Assembly (NCBI RefSeq): GCF_000175575.2 | Contig: NZ_CP005986.1 | Coordinates: forward strand, 2,118,615-2,182,614 | DNA from: Acidithiobacillus caldus ATCC 51756 | GTDB lineage: Bacteria; Pseudomonadota; Gammaproteobacteria; Acidithiobacillales; Acidithiobacillaceae | DNA: 64,000 nt | Direction: 5' to 3' | Shown here: one piece after another, positions 25,828 through 34,992 of the stretch | Position numbering within the stretch: position 1 is the first letter of the stretch | Layout of the letters: each line of letters starts with the position of its first letter | Program-made: the position numbers and the translations under genes | Notes under the pieces: generated by a model | Seen by the model: the letters and a program-made list of their open reading frames with translations, nothing else | What the model was told of the DNA's origin: nothing | Database searches by the model: none

Positions 25828-26867
25828 GCCGGCACCCCGCCATTTATCTGCGGCAAGGGTCGGACCCCGACCCGGAAGGCCAGGCGTAGGAGTTCGTCGG
25901 AGCGATGCAGCAATTGCGACATCCAGACCACCCGACGCACACTATCGCGACTGATCTTGACCTGCTCGGCTCGTTGGAAAGCCGGCTGCGCGGCAATCCG
26001 GCGCAGGGTCAGTACGGCCATGGCGATGGCCCAGAGACAGAAATCCCGCATTCCGGTCTGCTCCCGAGGAATCATCAAGGTATAGCGCAGGGCAGCATCC
26101 AGATGCCGACCGGCAATGGCGACCAGCTCCAGGAGGGCGTGCTGGAAGGCCGGATTGTCCTGACCGGGCGCCAGGGCAGCGACGTCGACGCCGTGCCGCG
26201 CGAGCAGGTCGCGCGGCAACCAGTTCACGCCGCGCTCCCAGTCCGTCCAGAAGTCCTTGAGAATATTGGTCATCTGCAAGCCTTGCCCGAAGCGCACGGC
26301 AAGGCGCTGCATGTCGGCCTCCCGCACCACGAGACGCGGCTCGTAATCGATGAAGAGCGTGGTCAGCATCTCGCCCACGACACCGGCGACGACATAGCAG
26401 TAGGAATCGAGGGCGGCAAGGTCCGCAAGGCCTGCTCGCGACGCCTGTTCCTGAAATTTGGCCATGCCCGATCCCATGATGGCCACACACCGAGCCAGGG
26501 CCTCCTGCTGGGTCGCATTGAAGCTTCGGGTCACCTGGATGACCAGGGGCGTATTGCGAATGAGCTCACGCTCACCCGCCGGCATCTGCGGCGAGAGGAC
26601 GGCAGCAAAGTCGCGGGCGAAGGCGTCTGGCTCTGCCCTGCCCTGCACCACGGCGACGAAGGCCTCCTGCCAACGCGCCTTTTCGCTCCAGGACAGCTCC
26701 GGGTCGTCCTCGATGGTATCGGCGATGCGGCACAGCAGATAACCATTACCCACAGGCTCGCGCAATCCCTGGGGGAGACGGGGTATGGTCAGGGCAAAGG
26801 TGCGCGATACGGCCTGAAGACTGCGCTCTTGAAAAGCCAGCGCCGGGGCGAGATCCGCGTTCAGCAT
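25824..26867 (-). CDS. Squalene synthase (farnesyl-diphosphate farnesyltransferase)
   Basis: 347 residues. The two Asp-rich metal sites are DTIEDD (50-55) and NILKDFWTDW (201-210), and SRTFALTIP precedes the first. DTxEDD rather than the DxxxD of HpnC/HpnD groups it with one-enzyme squalene synthases, which couple two farnesyl diphosphates and reduce the product with NADPH. Agreeing with this, no hpnC, hpnD or hpnE is found in the window. The ATG at 26867 is preferred since SQS-like sequence starts soon after it. First gene of the hopanoid operon; its promoter should lie in 26868-27110, which shows no gene. Confidence 0.88.
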   Translation of the reverse strand: MLNADLAPALAFQERSLQAVSRTFALTIPRLPQGLREPVGNGYLLCRIADTIEDDPELSWSEKARWQEAFVAVVQGRAEPDAFARDFAAVLSPQMPAGERELIRNTPLVIQVTRSFNATQQEALARCVAIMGSGMAKFQEQASRAGLADLAALDSYCYVVAGVVGEMLTTLFIDYEPRLVVREADMQRLAVRFGQGLQMTNILKDFWTDWERGVNWLPRDLLARHGVDVAALAPGQDNPAFQHALLELVAIAGRHLDAALRYTLMIPREQTGMRDFCLWAIAMAVLTLRRIAAQPAFQRAEQVKISRDSVRRVVWMSQLLHRSDELLRLAFRVGVRPLPQINGGVPA

Positions 26868-27110
26868 GAGCGTAGCAATGGTGGCAAGACGGCTCCTCAG
26901 TATTGTGGTGATGCCGGATTCGCATGAAAACCACACTTTAAGTGCGGAAATGTAACCATCTGCCCGTCCGGATGCAAGTCCAGACGACGTCTTTGGCGGT
27001 TCTGTCTGCGCTGTTGATGGGCGCGCAGCACGGGCTTCTGGGCGGCGCTCCGAAGCTGGCAGCGCGGCTCGAAATCCATTAGTGTACGGCTATGCTCTGG
27101 CGGACTTCCC

Positions 27111-27794
27111 GTGGCTGACGCAGCCCATCTTCTGTCCATGGAGGGCGTGTGCAAGCGCGTCCCGGACGCAGCGGACCGATGGCTCTTTGAGGCCGTGGCC
27201 CTTGGGCTCCATCGCGGTGAGTTCGTCGCTGTCCTCGGCGAGAGTGGGGTTGGCAAGAGTACCCTCCTACACATCGTCGCCGGTCTGGATCGCAAGGACG
27301 GTGGTACCCTCTGCTTTGCCGGACAGGATCTGGACGCGCTCGACGACGACGCCCGCACCCTGCTGCGGCGCCGCCAGATGGGATTCATCTTTCAGGCCTT
27401 TCACCTCATCCCGCAGCTCACGGTGGCGGAGAACATCGCCCTGCCCTGGCGCCTCAATGCCCTACCGCGCAAGGGCCTGCCGGAACGGGTGCGGAAACTG
27501 GCCCGCTTCCTGGGCATCGATCACCGTCTGGAGGCCTGGCCGCGGGAGCTCTCGGGGGGCGAAATGCAACGGGTGGCGGTGGCCCGCGCCACTCTGCACG
27601 ATCCGGCCTTGATCCTGGCCGATGAGCCCACGGGCAGTCTGGACCCGGACTCGGCCGGACAGGTTCTGGAACTTTTGCGCGATGCCGGGCAGCGAGCGGG
27701 TTCGGCCATCCTCATGGTCACGCACTCCGACGTTGCTGCGGCCTGTGCCCAGCGTCGCTTTCGACTGGAAAGGCGGGGCCTGCGGCAGCTATGA
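27111..27794 (+). CDS. LolD/MacB-type ABC transporter ATPase
   Basis: 227 residues. Walker [11 protein letters not shown]-loop [17 protein letters not shown], signature [14 protein letters not shown], Walker [13 protein letters not shown] and H-loop MVTHS place it in the LolD/MacB/FtsE group that powers mechanotransmission-type transporters. A GTG at 27111 is used as start; an ATG nine codons on is possible, and neither has a strong ribosome site. Its stop overlaps the following permease by four bases. Divergent from the hopanoid operon across 243 bases. Substrate unknown. Confidence 0.88.
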   Translation: MADAAHLLSMEGVCKRVPDAADRWLFEAVALGLHRGEFVAVLGESGVGKSTLLHIVAGLDRKDGGTLCFAGQDLDALDDDARTLLRRRQMGFIFQAFHLIPQLTVAENIALPWRLNALPRKGLPERVRKLARFLGIDHRLEAWPRELSGGEMQRVAVARATLHDPALILADEPTGSLDPDSAGQVLELLRDAGQRAGSAILMVTHSDVAAACAQRRFRLERRGLRQL

Positions 27795-30292
27795 GTCTGC
27801 ACATCCCCTGGCGGGCTGCGGTGTGGCGGCCCCTGCGCCAGCGCCCCGGCGCCACTGCCCTGGCGATTCTGGGAGTAGCCTTGGGCGTGGCGCTGGGGCT
27901 TGCGGTGGCGCTGATCAATCTGCAGGCAGTGCAGGATTTTGCCGGCGGCCTGCGACGGCTTGCCGGTGAGGCAGATCTGGTACTCCAGGCACCAGGCAAA
28001 GGCTTCTCCGAGGACTGGTACCGGCGCCTGGCCACGGCACAGGGGGTCCAGGTGGCCGCGCCGCAACTGCGGGTCTATGGCGAAATCCGTGTGGACGGTG
28101 CCTGGCAGAGCTTTCCCGTCTGGGGCATCGCGCCCTTCGCCAGCATCCGCCTCGGACAGCCTCTGGTACCCACGCAGCTTGCCCATCCAGAGGCACTCTT
28201 CGACCCCCACAGCATCGTCCTGAGCCCCGCCGCAGCCAAGCAGTTTCACCTGCGGGTGGGGGAAACCATGACGCTGCGGGCAGCGGGGGTGACGCGCTCC
28301 TTTCGGGTCATTGGCCTGCTTCCCGTCGACCCTCCCCAAGGTGCCGTGGGGGTCGCGGACATTGCCTCGGCGCAGTGGCTGTGGGGGCGCATCGGCTGGC
28401 TCAATCGGGTCGATCTGCGCCTAGCCCCGGGCGTCGATCCCACAGGCTTCCAGTGCCAGTGGCAAGACCGGTTGCCGCCGGGGTCGAGCCTCGAGACCCC
28501 GCAGCAGCAGGGGGCGGTGGCCGCCCGCGCCTCCCGGGCCTATCGGGCCAACCTCCTGGTACTGTCCTTGGTGGCCCTCTTCACCGGAGCCTTCCTGATC
28601 TATGCCACCCTGGCCTTGGGCGTCGTACGCCAGCGCCGAAGCCTGGCCGTTCTCCGCGTTCTTGGCCTGCGCCGCCGGGAGATCCTGGCGAGCGTGCTGG
28701 CGCAGGGGCTTGCCCTGGGGCTGCCGGGCATTGCCCTCGGCATCCCCCTGGGGAATCTTGCCGCCGCCACCGCCCTGGCCCGTCTGGGTGGGGATCTGGG
28801 TGCCGGGTACTTCAGTGCCAGTCACCTGGCGCTTCGTGGGCACCCGCTGCTCTGGCTTGCCTTTGCCGGTGCCGGCATTGCAGCGGCGCTCCTGGGTGCC
28901 GGCCTGCCGGCGTGGCAGGCCAGTCGGACTACCGTGGTACGGGCCCTGGGCCAGGGCAGTGAGGAGGACGAGGCGGGACAGAAACTCCTTCCCGGGCTGA
29001 TCCTGCTCGTCCTCGCAGCCCTGAGCGCCGCCATCCCACCCCTGGGGGGGATCCCCTACGGCGCTTACCTAGCCATCGCCATCCTGCTTTTTGCCACCCT
29101 CTTCCTCATCGGGCCCCTGGCACGCCTGCTGGGCAGGATTTTACCGGTGCCAGAGGGCGCCCTGGGACGCCTGGCCTTCCTGCAGATGCGTGGGACACCG
29201 GGACGGGTGGCACACAGTCTGTCGGCCATCGTCGTCGCCTTCAGTCTGGTGGTGGCCATGGCCATCATGGTGGGATCCTTCCGCGATTCCGTTGCCGACT
29301 GGTTGGTGGACATCCTGCGGGCGGACCTGTATCTGCAGGCGGGATCGGGGCCGGGTGCGCGCATTTCCGGGGAGCGCGTCGCCGCCATCTGCAGCGACAG
29401 CGTGGTTCGGCAGTGCTCACCCATGCGCCGCCTGCAGGTCAATCTGCTGCCCGGACATCCGCCGGTGGAATTGCTGGCACGCGGCCTGGACACCGCAGAT
29501 CCGGGTCGCGAGCTCCAGATCCTGAGGGCCATCCCCGCAGCGCAAGTGGGGCCACCGCCCGCGTGGATCTCGGAGATACTGGCGGGTATCAGCCACTGGC
29601 GACTCGGAGAGATCGTCCACATCCCCGTAGACGGTCGCGCCCACGCCGTGCGCATCGTCGGTATCTACCGCGACTATGCCTACCAACAGGGTGCCATCTC
29701 CATACCCATCGAGGTCTACCGGCGCTGGACCGGCGACGATAGCGCCAATGGTCTTGCCCTGTGGTTGCGTCCGGGGATTTCCGTGGTGAACGCGCAGGCG
29801 CAGCTGATCCAGCGTTTTCCCGAACTGCGCCAGTGGCAGCTGGAAACGCCGCGGGCCATCCGTGCCGAGAGCCTGCGCATCTTTGACCGCAGCTTTGCCG
29901 CCACCTACGCCCTGGAGGCGGTGGCCATCGTCATCGGTTTACTGGGCGTGGCCAACGGTTTTGGCGCCCAGATATTGCTGCGTCAGCGCGAATTTGCCCT
30001 GTTCCGGACCATCGGCCTGCGCCGTCGCGACGTCGTTGGCCTCCTACTGCGGGAGTCACTCCTGCTATCCTCCTTTGGGGTCGCCCTGGGAGGCGCACTG
30101 GGCTTTGCCATCAGCCTGCTGCTCATCGATCTCGTCAACCCCCAATCCTTTCACTGGCACATGGGTTTTCATCCGCCCTGGAGCAATCTGCTGCTGGTGG
30201 CGGCAGCGCTGATGCTTGCCAGCGTCGTCACCATGCTGCTCAGCGCTCGCAAAGCCCTGTCCAGCGCCCTGACCGTGGTACGCGATGAGTAG
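27791..30292 (+). CDS. ABC transporter permease with two FtsX/MacB domains
   Basis: 833 residues: an N-terminal helix, a periplasmic domain, a three-helix FtsX block (about residues 255-365), extra hydrophobic helices near 400-440, a second periplasmic domain and a final FtsX block after residue 710. A single chain with two FtsX units resembles the YbbP/DevC-like exporters rather than LolC/LolE halves. It pairs with the ATPase upstream (ATGA overlap) and runs eight bases into the AttH-like gene, so the three probably form one unit. Such permeases move lipids, lipoproteins or other envelope cargo from the periplasmic face. Substrate not known. Confidence 0.85.
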   Translation: MSLHIPWRAAVWRPLRQRPGATALAILGVALGVALGLAVALINLQAVQDFAGGLRRLAGEADLVLQAPGKGFSEDWYRRLATAQGVQVAAPQLRVYGEIRVDGAWQSFPVWGIAPFASIRLGQPLVPTQLAHPEALFDPHSIVLSPAAAKQFHLRVGETMTLRAAGVTRSFRVIGLLPVDPPQGAVGVADIASAQWLWGRIGWLNRVDLRLAPGVDPTGFQCQWQDRLPPGSSLETPQQQGAVAARASRAYRANLLVLSLVALFTGAFLIYATLALGVVRQRRSLAVLRVLGLRRREILASVLAQGLALGLPGIALGIPLGNLAAATALARLGGDLGAGYFSASHLALRGHPLLWLAFAGAGIAAALLGAGLPAWQASRTTVVRALGQGSEEDEAGQKLLPGLILLVLAALSAAIPPLGGIPYGAYLAIAILLFATLFLIGPLARLLGRILPVPEGALGRLAFLQMRGTPGRVAHSLSAIVVAFSLVVAMAIMVGSFRDSVADWLVDILRADLYLQAGSGPGARISGERVAAICSDSVVRQCSPMRRLQVNLLPGHPPVELLARGLDTADPGRELQILRAIPAAQVGPPPAWISEILAGISHWRLGEIVHIPVDGRAHAVRIVGIYRDYAYQQGAISIPIEVYRRWTGDDSANGLALWLRPGISVVNAQAQLIQRFPELRQWQLETPRAIRAESLRIFDRSFAATYALEAVAIVIGLLGVANGFGAQILLRQREFALFRTIGLRRRDVVGLLLRESLLLSSFGVALGGALGFAISLLLIDLVNPQSFHWHMGFHPPWSNLLLVAAALMLASVVTMLLSARKALSSALTVVRDE

Positions 30293-31457
30293 GCATCTGC
30301 GCACGCTCTTCGGCGGTCTGCTGCTCTCGGCCGGGTTCCTGCTGGCGCCGAGCAGCATGGCCTCGCCTCTGCCGCCGCCACACTTGCCGGTGGAGAAAAC
30401 CCCGAAGGTTGCGGTCACTACCGCCCAGCCCATGCGCTTTCCCAATGCCTATGGGAGTCATCCGGACTTTCCCCTGGAGTGGTGGTACGTCACGGGACAC
30501 CTGCACGATGCATCCGGGCAGACCTATGGCTTTCAGGTGACTTTCTTTCGGGTGCGGCCAGCGAAGGTCTGGGACAACCCCAGCGCCTTCAACCCACGGC
30601 AGCTGATTTTTGCTCAGGCCGCCATTGCCGATCCGCACATCGGGCACCTGCTGACGGCCCAGCGTAGTGCGACGACGGCCATGGATCTTGCTGGAGCCGC
30701 CCAGGACCGCACCCGGGTCTGGCTGGACTCCTGGCGTCTGCAGCAGGATGGCAAGGATTACGAGACCAACATCCACAGCCGCCATTTCCACCTGAATCTG
30801 CGCCTCGAGGCCACCCAGGCGGCCCTATTGGAAGGGCCCGACGGCGTCAGCCAGAAGGGACCCGATCCCGCCAATGCCAGCTATTACTACAGCCTGCCGC
30901 AGTTGCGCGTGCGCGGTCGGCTGCAGATCAATGGCCGGGACCATCGGGTGCGTGGTCGTGCCTGGCTGGACCACGAGTGGTCCGCCGCCTACCTGCCCAA
31001 AGGGGCCGTGGGCTGGGACTGGCTCGGTCTCAATCTCGACGATGGTGGCGCGGTGATGCTCTTTCGCATGCGTGCGGGGGACGGTAAAGCCCTGTGGCTC
31101 GCCGGCACCTGGCGCCATGCCGATGGGCGCGTCGACTATCTGCCCGCCAGCGCCATCCATATGCGGCCCACGCAATTCTGGACCTCCCCCAGCAGCGGTG
31201 CGCCCTACCCCATTGCCTGGGCCATCCGCGCCGGCCCCCTGGAATTCCATCTGCAGCCCTTGATGGCCGATCAGCAATTCCGGGCACTCGCGAGCACCGG
31301 GACCACCTACTGGGAGGGCGCGGTGACTGCCTGGCAAAAGGGCCGCCGATTGGGCTCCGGTTATCTGGAACTCACGGGCTACGCGAAGGCTCTGCAACTG
31401 CCGGAGACACCGGCCACCGGCAAGACCACTTCGCCGCGGGCACAGGCCCCACGCTGA
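30285..31457 (+). CDS. Secreted AttH/CrtC-like lipocalin-domain protein
   Basis: 390 residues with a signal peptide (cleavage near SSMAS). FPLEWWYVTGHLHD, GFQVTFFR, RAWLDHEWS and GWDWLGLNLDDGGAVMLFRMR are typical of the AttH family, which includes carotenoid 1,2-hydratase CrtC. In proteobacteria, proteins of this type often stand next to LolD/FtsX-like ABC genes as here, and probably act on or bind a lipid in the periplasm; the exact substrate is unknown. There are no carotenoid genes nearby, so a CrtC reaction is not assumed. Overlaps the permease by eight bases. Confidence 0.82.
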   Translation: MSRHLRTLFGGLLLSAGFLLAPSSMASPLPPPHLPVEKTPKVAVTTAQPMRFPNAYGSHPDFPLEWWYVTGHLHDASGQTYGFQVTFFRVRPAKVWDNPSAFNPRQLIFAQAAIADPHIGHLLTAQRSATTAMDLAGAAQDRTRVWLDSWRLQQDGKDYETNIHSRHFHLNLRLEATQAALLEGPDGVSQKGPDPANASYYYSLPQLRVRGRLQINGRDHRVRGRAWLDHEWSAAYLPKGAVGWDWLGLNLDDGGAVMLFRMRAGDGKALWLAGTWRHADGRVDYLPASAIHMRPTQFWTSPSSGAPYPIAWAIRAGPLEFHLQPLMADQQFRALASTGTTYWEGAVTAWQKGRRLGSGYLELTGYAKALQLPETPATGKTTSPRAQAPR

Positions 31458-31504
31458 AGCCACCGGCTCTTGGCAGCCTGGGCGCGACGGCGCTAACATG
31501 GGGC

Positions 31505-31951
31505 ATGCCTCATTCCGCATCGCCCCTCACCCTGCAGGATCGGTTCTTCGAGCGCTTTCGCGGGCGCACCATCATTCTGCATCGTGGCTTTCCCCCCGGT
31601 TACCTTGCCGAACTCCTGAAGCAGCCCGGTGGCGGTGGCCATTTCCGGGTGGATCTGCGGCAGCTGGGGTCGGAAGTCGACTCCCCCATGGACTGGCTCC
31701 TGCAGCGCCACGTGCTACCCCTCGATCTGCCCACGCCGCTGCTCCTCAAGGTGGAGGACGAAAGCATCTACCTCCGCCACCTGCTGCAGGGAAGCAGCCC
31801 CGGTCACCCCAGCGAGATTCTGTGGATGCTCGACGCCATCCACGAGCGCCATCACGCGCTCCTGCGGCGGCTACCGGCCGGTCTGCAGCCACGGCGTGGC
31901 ATGGCCGTGGACGACAATGCCATCGACTACGACCTCTACAACGATGCATGA
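31505..31951 (+). CDS. Unknown 148-residue protein upstream of a ThiF/MoeB-like gene
   Basis: Not recognised. Cytoplasmic-looking protein without signal or membrane helix, starting MPHSASPLTLQDRFFERF. It is rich in Leu, His and Arg, with a His cluster (DAIHERHHALLRRL) near the end and an acidic C-terminus (DDNAIDYDLYNDA). The stop overlaps the start of the adenylyltransferase gene by eight bases, so the two are very likely co-translated. There is no C-terminal Gly-Gly, which argues against it being a ubiquitin-like sulfur carrier for that enzyme. The start is chosen at the first ATG after the AttH-like gene. Confidence 0.6.
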   Translation: MPHSASPLTLQDRFFERFRGRTIILHRGFPPGYLAELLKQPGGGGHFRVDLRQLGSEVDSPMDWLLQRHVLPLDLPTPLLLKVEDESIYLRHLLQGSSPGHPSEILWMLDAIHERHHALLRRLPAGLQPRRGMAVDDNAIDYDLYNDA

Positions 31952-32708
31952 CCTTGACAGCGATGGCGATCTACTGCGCTATGCCCGTCAACTGGTTCTG
32001 CCCCAGTGGTCCGTGTCTGCCCAGGAAGCCTTGCTGGAGCACCGGGTGCTCATCGTCGGCCTCGGTGGCCTGGGCTGTCCGGCGGCGCAGTATCTCTTGG
32101 CTGCGGGGCTCATGCACCTCACCCTCTGCGATGGCGATCGGGTGGACCTCAGCAACCTTCCGCGGCAGATCCTCTACGGCGATGGAGACGTTGGCGAGCT
32201 GAAGGTGGAGGCGGCACGACGTGCGCTCCTGCGCCTCGACCCCGCGGCACAGATCACGACGGTGGCGACGGCTGTCGATGCAAAGCTCCTGGACAGCCTC
32301 GTCCCGCAACACGACATCGTGCTCGACTGCACCGATAACTTTACTGCGCGGCACGACATCAATCGTGCGGCGCAGCGTGCTCGTCGGCCGCTGGTGTCGG
32401 CGGCAGCCCTGCGCTGGGAGGGTCAGCTGGCCATCTTTGACTTTCGCCGCGAGGACGCCGCCTGCTACGCCTGCCTCTACCCCGAACTGGGCGAGGATGC
32501 GGGGGACAGCTGCGCCACGTCTGGGGTGCTTGGACCCGTGCCGGGCATCCTGGGGTCCATGCAGGCACTGGAGACCTTGCGACTTTTGCTTGGCCTGGAA
32601 TCGCCGCTGGGCGGACGGCTCCTGCTCCTGGACCTCCTCAACTGGGAATGGCGTACCCTGCGTCTACGCCGTGACCCCCACTGTCCGGTCTGCGCATGCC
32701 CCGCTTGA
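31944..32708 (+). CDS. ThiF/MoeB/HesA-family E1-like adenylyltransferase
   Basis: 254 residues. ATP-binding GLGGLGCP at 39-46, the acidic strand LCDGDRVDLSNLPRQ with Arg residues that contact ATP, the VLDCTDNFTARHDIN segment and SCATSGVLGPVPGILG are characteristic. Zinc ligands are two Cys pairs, CYAC and CPVC. MoeB and ThiF adenylate the C-terminus of MoaD or ThiS. No sulfur carrier, moaE or thi gene is adjacent, so the partner is unknown. It could be a housekeeping MoeB placed in an unusual setting. Overlaps the genes on both sides. Confidence 0.87.
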   Translation: MHDLDSDGDLLRYARQLVLPQWSVSAQEALLEHRVLIVGLGGLGCPAAQYLLAAGLMHLTLCDGDRVDLSNLPRQILYGDGDVGELKVEAARRALLRLDPAAQITTVATAVDAKLLDSLVPQHDIVLDCTDNFTARHDINRAAQRARRPLVSAAALRWEGQLAIFDFRREDAACYACLYPELGEDAGDSCATSGVLGPVPGILGSMQALETLRLLLGLESPLGGRLLLLDLLNWEWRTLRLRRDPHCPVCACPA

Positions 32709-33022
32709 CGCTCTCCCGGCACGTGGCCAACGCCCTGATGGAACGATTGCAAAAGGGTGAAGGCAGCGGCTGGTTGGGCGCGCGCGATGACCAGTTGCGC
32801 AGTATCTACCCCGGCACCGCAGAACGCTGGCCCGCGGTCGCTGCACAGATGGAGGCCTGCGGCGAGCGGCTCTTTGCCACGTTCGGCACCGTCCACACGC
32901 CATCGGGGGCGGGCGTCCTGCACTTTGATCTCGCCGAGACGGAACGCGGCGTCCTTAGCCTGAGCCTGCACGATCCCAACAACGGTGAGCCCTGGGAAAT
33001 CGTCCTTGCCCAGTCCGACTGA
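32696..33022 (+). CDS. Unknown 108-residue protein
   Basis: Not recognised. No signal or membrane segment; begins MPRLTLSRHVANALMERLQKG, with a helical first half and a strand-rich second half (GAGVLHFDLAETERGVLSLSLHD). It overlaps the end of the adenylyltransferase gene by 13 bases and the start of the nuclease-like gene, suggesting coupled expression. Codon composition matches its neighbours, supporting a real gene. Confidence 0.55.
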   Translation: MPRLTLSRHVANALMERLQKGEGSGWLGARDDQLRSIYPGTAERWPAVAAQMEACGERLFATFGTVHTPSGAGVLHFDLAETERGVLSLSLHDPNNGEPWEIVLAQSD

Positions 33023-33815
33023 AGGCCATTGCCAGGAATTTACGGTCCTCAGCCACAATATCCAGGTGGGCATCGGCTCCCGACGCAGCCGTCACCTCGT
33101 CTTGCACGGCTGGAAATACCTCCTTCCCCATCGCCACAGCCTCGGCAATCTGGAGCGCATCGGCATGGCCCTCAGGGAAGCCGACATCGTCGGCCTGAAC
33201 GAGGCGGACGCCGGCTCCTATCGCAGTCAGTACGTCAATCAGGCCGCCTATCTCGCGAACAAGGCCGGGTTTCCGTTCTGGGCCCAGAGCCGGACGCGGG
33301 ATTGGGGCGAGCTGGCGCAACACAGTAATGGCCTGCTCAGTCGCTGGCCCATCGTCGCCGTTCACCGGCGGGTGCTGCCGGGATGGATGCACGGGCGGGG
33401 CCTGCTGGAAGCCACCATCGATCTGGCCGGCCACCCCCTCAGCGTCGTGGTGACGCACCTGGCCCTGAGTCGACACGGCCGCTTTCGGCAGGTGGAAGCA
33501 CTGGCAGAATACCTCGTCGGACGGCAGGCCACGGTGGTCATGGGTGACCTCAACTGTGGCGCACGATCACCGGAACTGCGCCTACTCCTGCGCCTGACTG
33601 GACTGCGGCAGGCGGAACCTCCCTTGGCGACCTTTCCGAGTTGGGCGCCCCGCTTTTCCTTTGACCATATCCTCTGCAGCCCAGACCTGGAATTTTTGGA
33701 CTGGCAGCGCAGTACGGAACCGCTCTCGGACCATCTGGCCGTCCTTGCGCGCCTGCGCTGGTGTCCCGCCGCGACCCGCCCGTCTGGGAAGGGCGGCACC
33801 GACGTGCCACAATAA
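32985..33815 (+). CDS. Endonuclease/exonuclease/phosphatase-fold protein
   Basis: Up to 276 residues. EEP-superfamily residues are visible: SHNIQVG (Asn), GLNEAD (metal-binding Glu), THLALSRHG, GDLNCG (Asp/Asn) and the closing SDHLAV (catalytic Asp-His). The family contains nucleases, phosphatases and sphingomyelinases, so substrate cannot be named. The start is uncertain: the GTG used here lies inside the preceding gene, and the family core begins near FTVLSHNI about 20 codons later. No signal peptide in either version. Confidence 0.75.
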   Translation: MSPGKSSLPSPTEGHCQEFTVLSHNIQVGIGSRRSRHLVLHGWKYLLPHRHSLGNLERIGMALREADIVGLNEADAGSYRSQYVNQAAYLANKAGFPFWAQSRTRDWGELAQHSNGLLSRWPIVAVHRRVLPGWMHGRGLLEATIDLAGHPLSVVVTHLALSRHGRFRQVEALAEYLVGRQATVVMGDLNCGARSPELRLLLRLTGLRQAEPPLATFPSWAPRFSFDHILCSPDLEFLDWQRSTEPLSDHLAVLARLRWCPAATRPSGKGGTDVPQ

Positions 33816-33849
33816 GACGGCGTTGGCGGCCAGGAGAAGCCAGAAAGCG

Positions 33850-34992
33850 ATGACGTCCCAGCATCCCGCCCCGGCAAGCACGCAGCCGCAGGAAGAGCCG
33901 CACTGGGAACTCGAGGGCGAGTTCCTCACGCTGCGTGGGCGCTGGACCCTGCGCCGCCTGACAGGCGCCATGGACCGGGTCCGCGAGCAGCTGGCCCAGG
34001 CTGGCCGTGGTCGCCCCTGGGATCTGCGCGCCATCGAGCGCCTGGACAGCGTCGGCGCCCTGGTCATCTGGCGCGCCTGGGGTGGCGTTTTGCCCGCGGA
34101 TGCACGTCTGAGCGCGGAGCAGGAGGCGGTTTTCCGACGCTTTGCGCAAATGCAGACGCCCACTGCACCGCGGCGTCCGTGGGGGCTCTGGGCGCGGCTC
34201 GATGCCTTGGGCGCACACATCCTCGGCGTGCTTGTGGATCTCTGGGGCTTGTTTCTCCTTCTCGGCGCCTTGCTCACCGAGCTCTGGCGCGCGCTGCGTC
34301 ATCCGCGCCACTTTCCTTGGCGCGAGATTTCCGCCACCGTCGTGCGCACCGGACCGGATTCCCTGCCCATTCTTTCGCTCATCGGTTTTCTCATCGGCAT
34401 CGTCATCAGCTTTCAGTCGGCACCCACCCTGGCAAGCTATGGCGCGAACATCTATATCATCAGCATTGCCGGACTCAGTATCCTGCGGGAATTCGGCCCC
34501 CTGATCACGGCGGTGATCCTGGCCGGGCGCACGGGCTCCGCCTTCACGGCCCAGATCGGCGCCATGCGCGTCACGGAAGAACTGGATGCGCTGCGTACCT
34601 TCGGGATCTCACCCGTACAGCGCCTGATCCTGCCCAAGGTCATTGCCCTAGCCATCACCCTGCCCTTGCTCGTGGTCTGGACCGATGCCGTCGCCATCCT
34701 GGGGGCAATCATCGTCGCCAAACTCGATCTTGGCATCAGCGCCAGCTTTTTCCTGCGCGAGATGCCCATCATGGTGCCCGACTTCAACTTTTGGCTGGGC
34801 ATCGGCAAAGGCATACTCTTTGGCATCCTCATTGCTTGGGTAAGCGGCTATCACGGCCTCAAGGTGCAACCCAATACGGACAGTCTCAGCCGTGAAACCA
34901 CCGATTCCGTGGTCCTCACCCTGACCTTGGTCATCGTCATCGATGCCGTCCTCGCCATGGTCTTTGCCAATACCGGGATCTCCGTAGGATGA
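33850..34992 (+). CDS. mlaE: MlaE permease with N-terminal STAS-like (MlaB-like) domain
   Basis: 380 residues. Residues 1 to about 110 look like a STAS domain (LRGRWTLRRL, RAIERLDSVGALVIWRAWGG), the MlaB function; the remainder is a five-helix MlaE permease with FPWREISATVVRTGPDSLPI, FLIGIVISFQSA, GPLITAVILAGRTGSAFTAQIGAMRVTEELDAL and VLAMVFAN. MlaE is the inner-membrane permease of the Mla lipid transporter. It overlaps mlaF by four bases. An MCE protein (MlaD) normally follows; none is present here. mlaC and mlaA are over 20 kb away in the hopanoid operon. Confidence 0.92.
   Translation: MTSQHPAPASTQPQEEPHWELEGEFLTLRGRWTLRRLTGAMDRVREQLAQAGRGRPWDLRAIERLDSVGALVIWRAWGGVLPADARLSAEQEAVFRRFAQMQTPTAPRRPWGLWARLDALGAHILGVLVDLWGLFLLLGALLTELWRALRHPRHFPWREISATVVRTGPDSLPILSLIGFLIGIVISFQSAPTLASYGANIYIISIAGLSILREFGPLITAVILAGRTGSAFTAQIGAMRVTEELDALRTFGISPVQRLILPKVIALAITLPLLVVWTDAVAILGAIIVAKLDLGISASFFLREMPIMVPDFNFWLGIGKGILFGILIAWVSGYHGLKVQPNTDSLSRETTDSVVLTLTLVIVIDAVLAMVFANTGISVG

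Noticed and set aside
30285-31457. Naming the AttH-like protein as carotenoid hydratase CrtC
   Set aside because: No carotenoid genes are nearby and AttH members have varied or unknown substrates.
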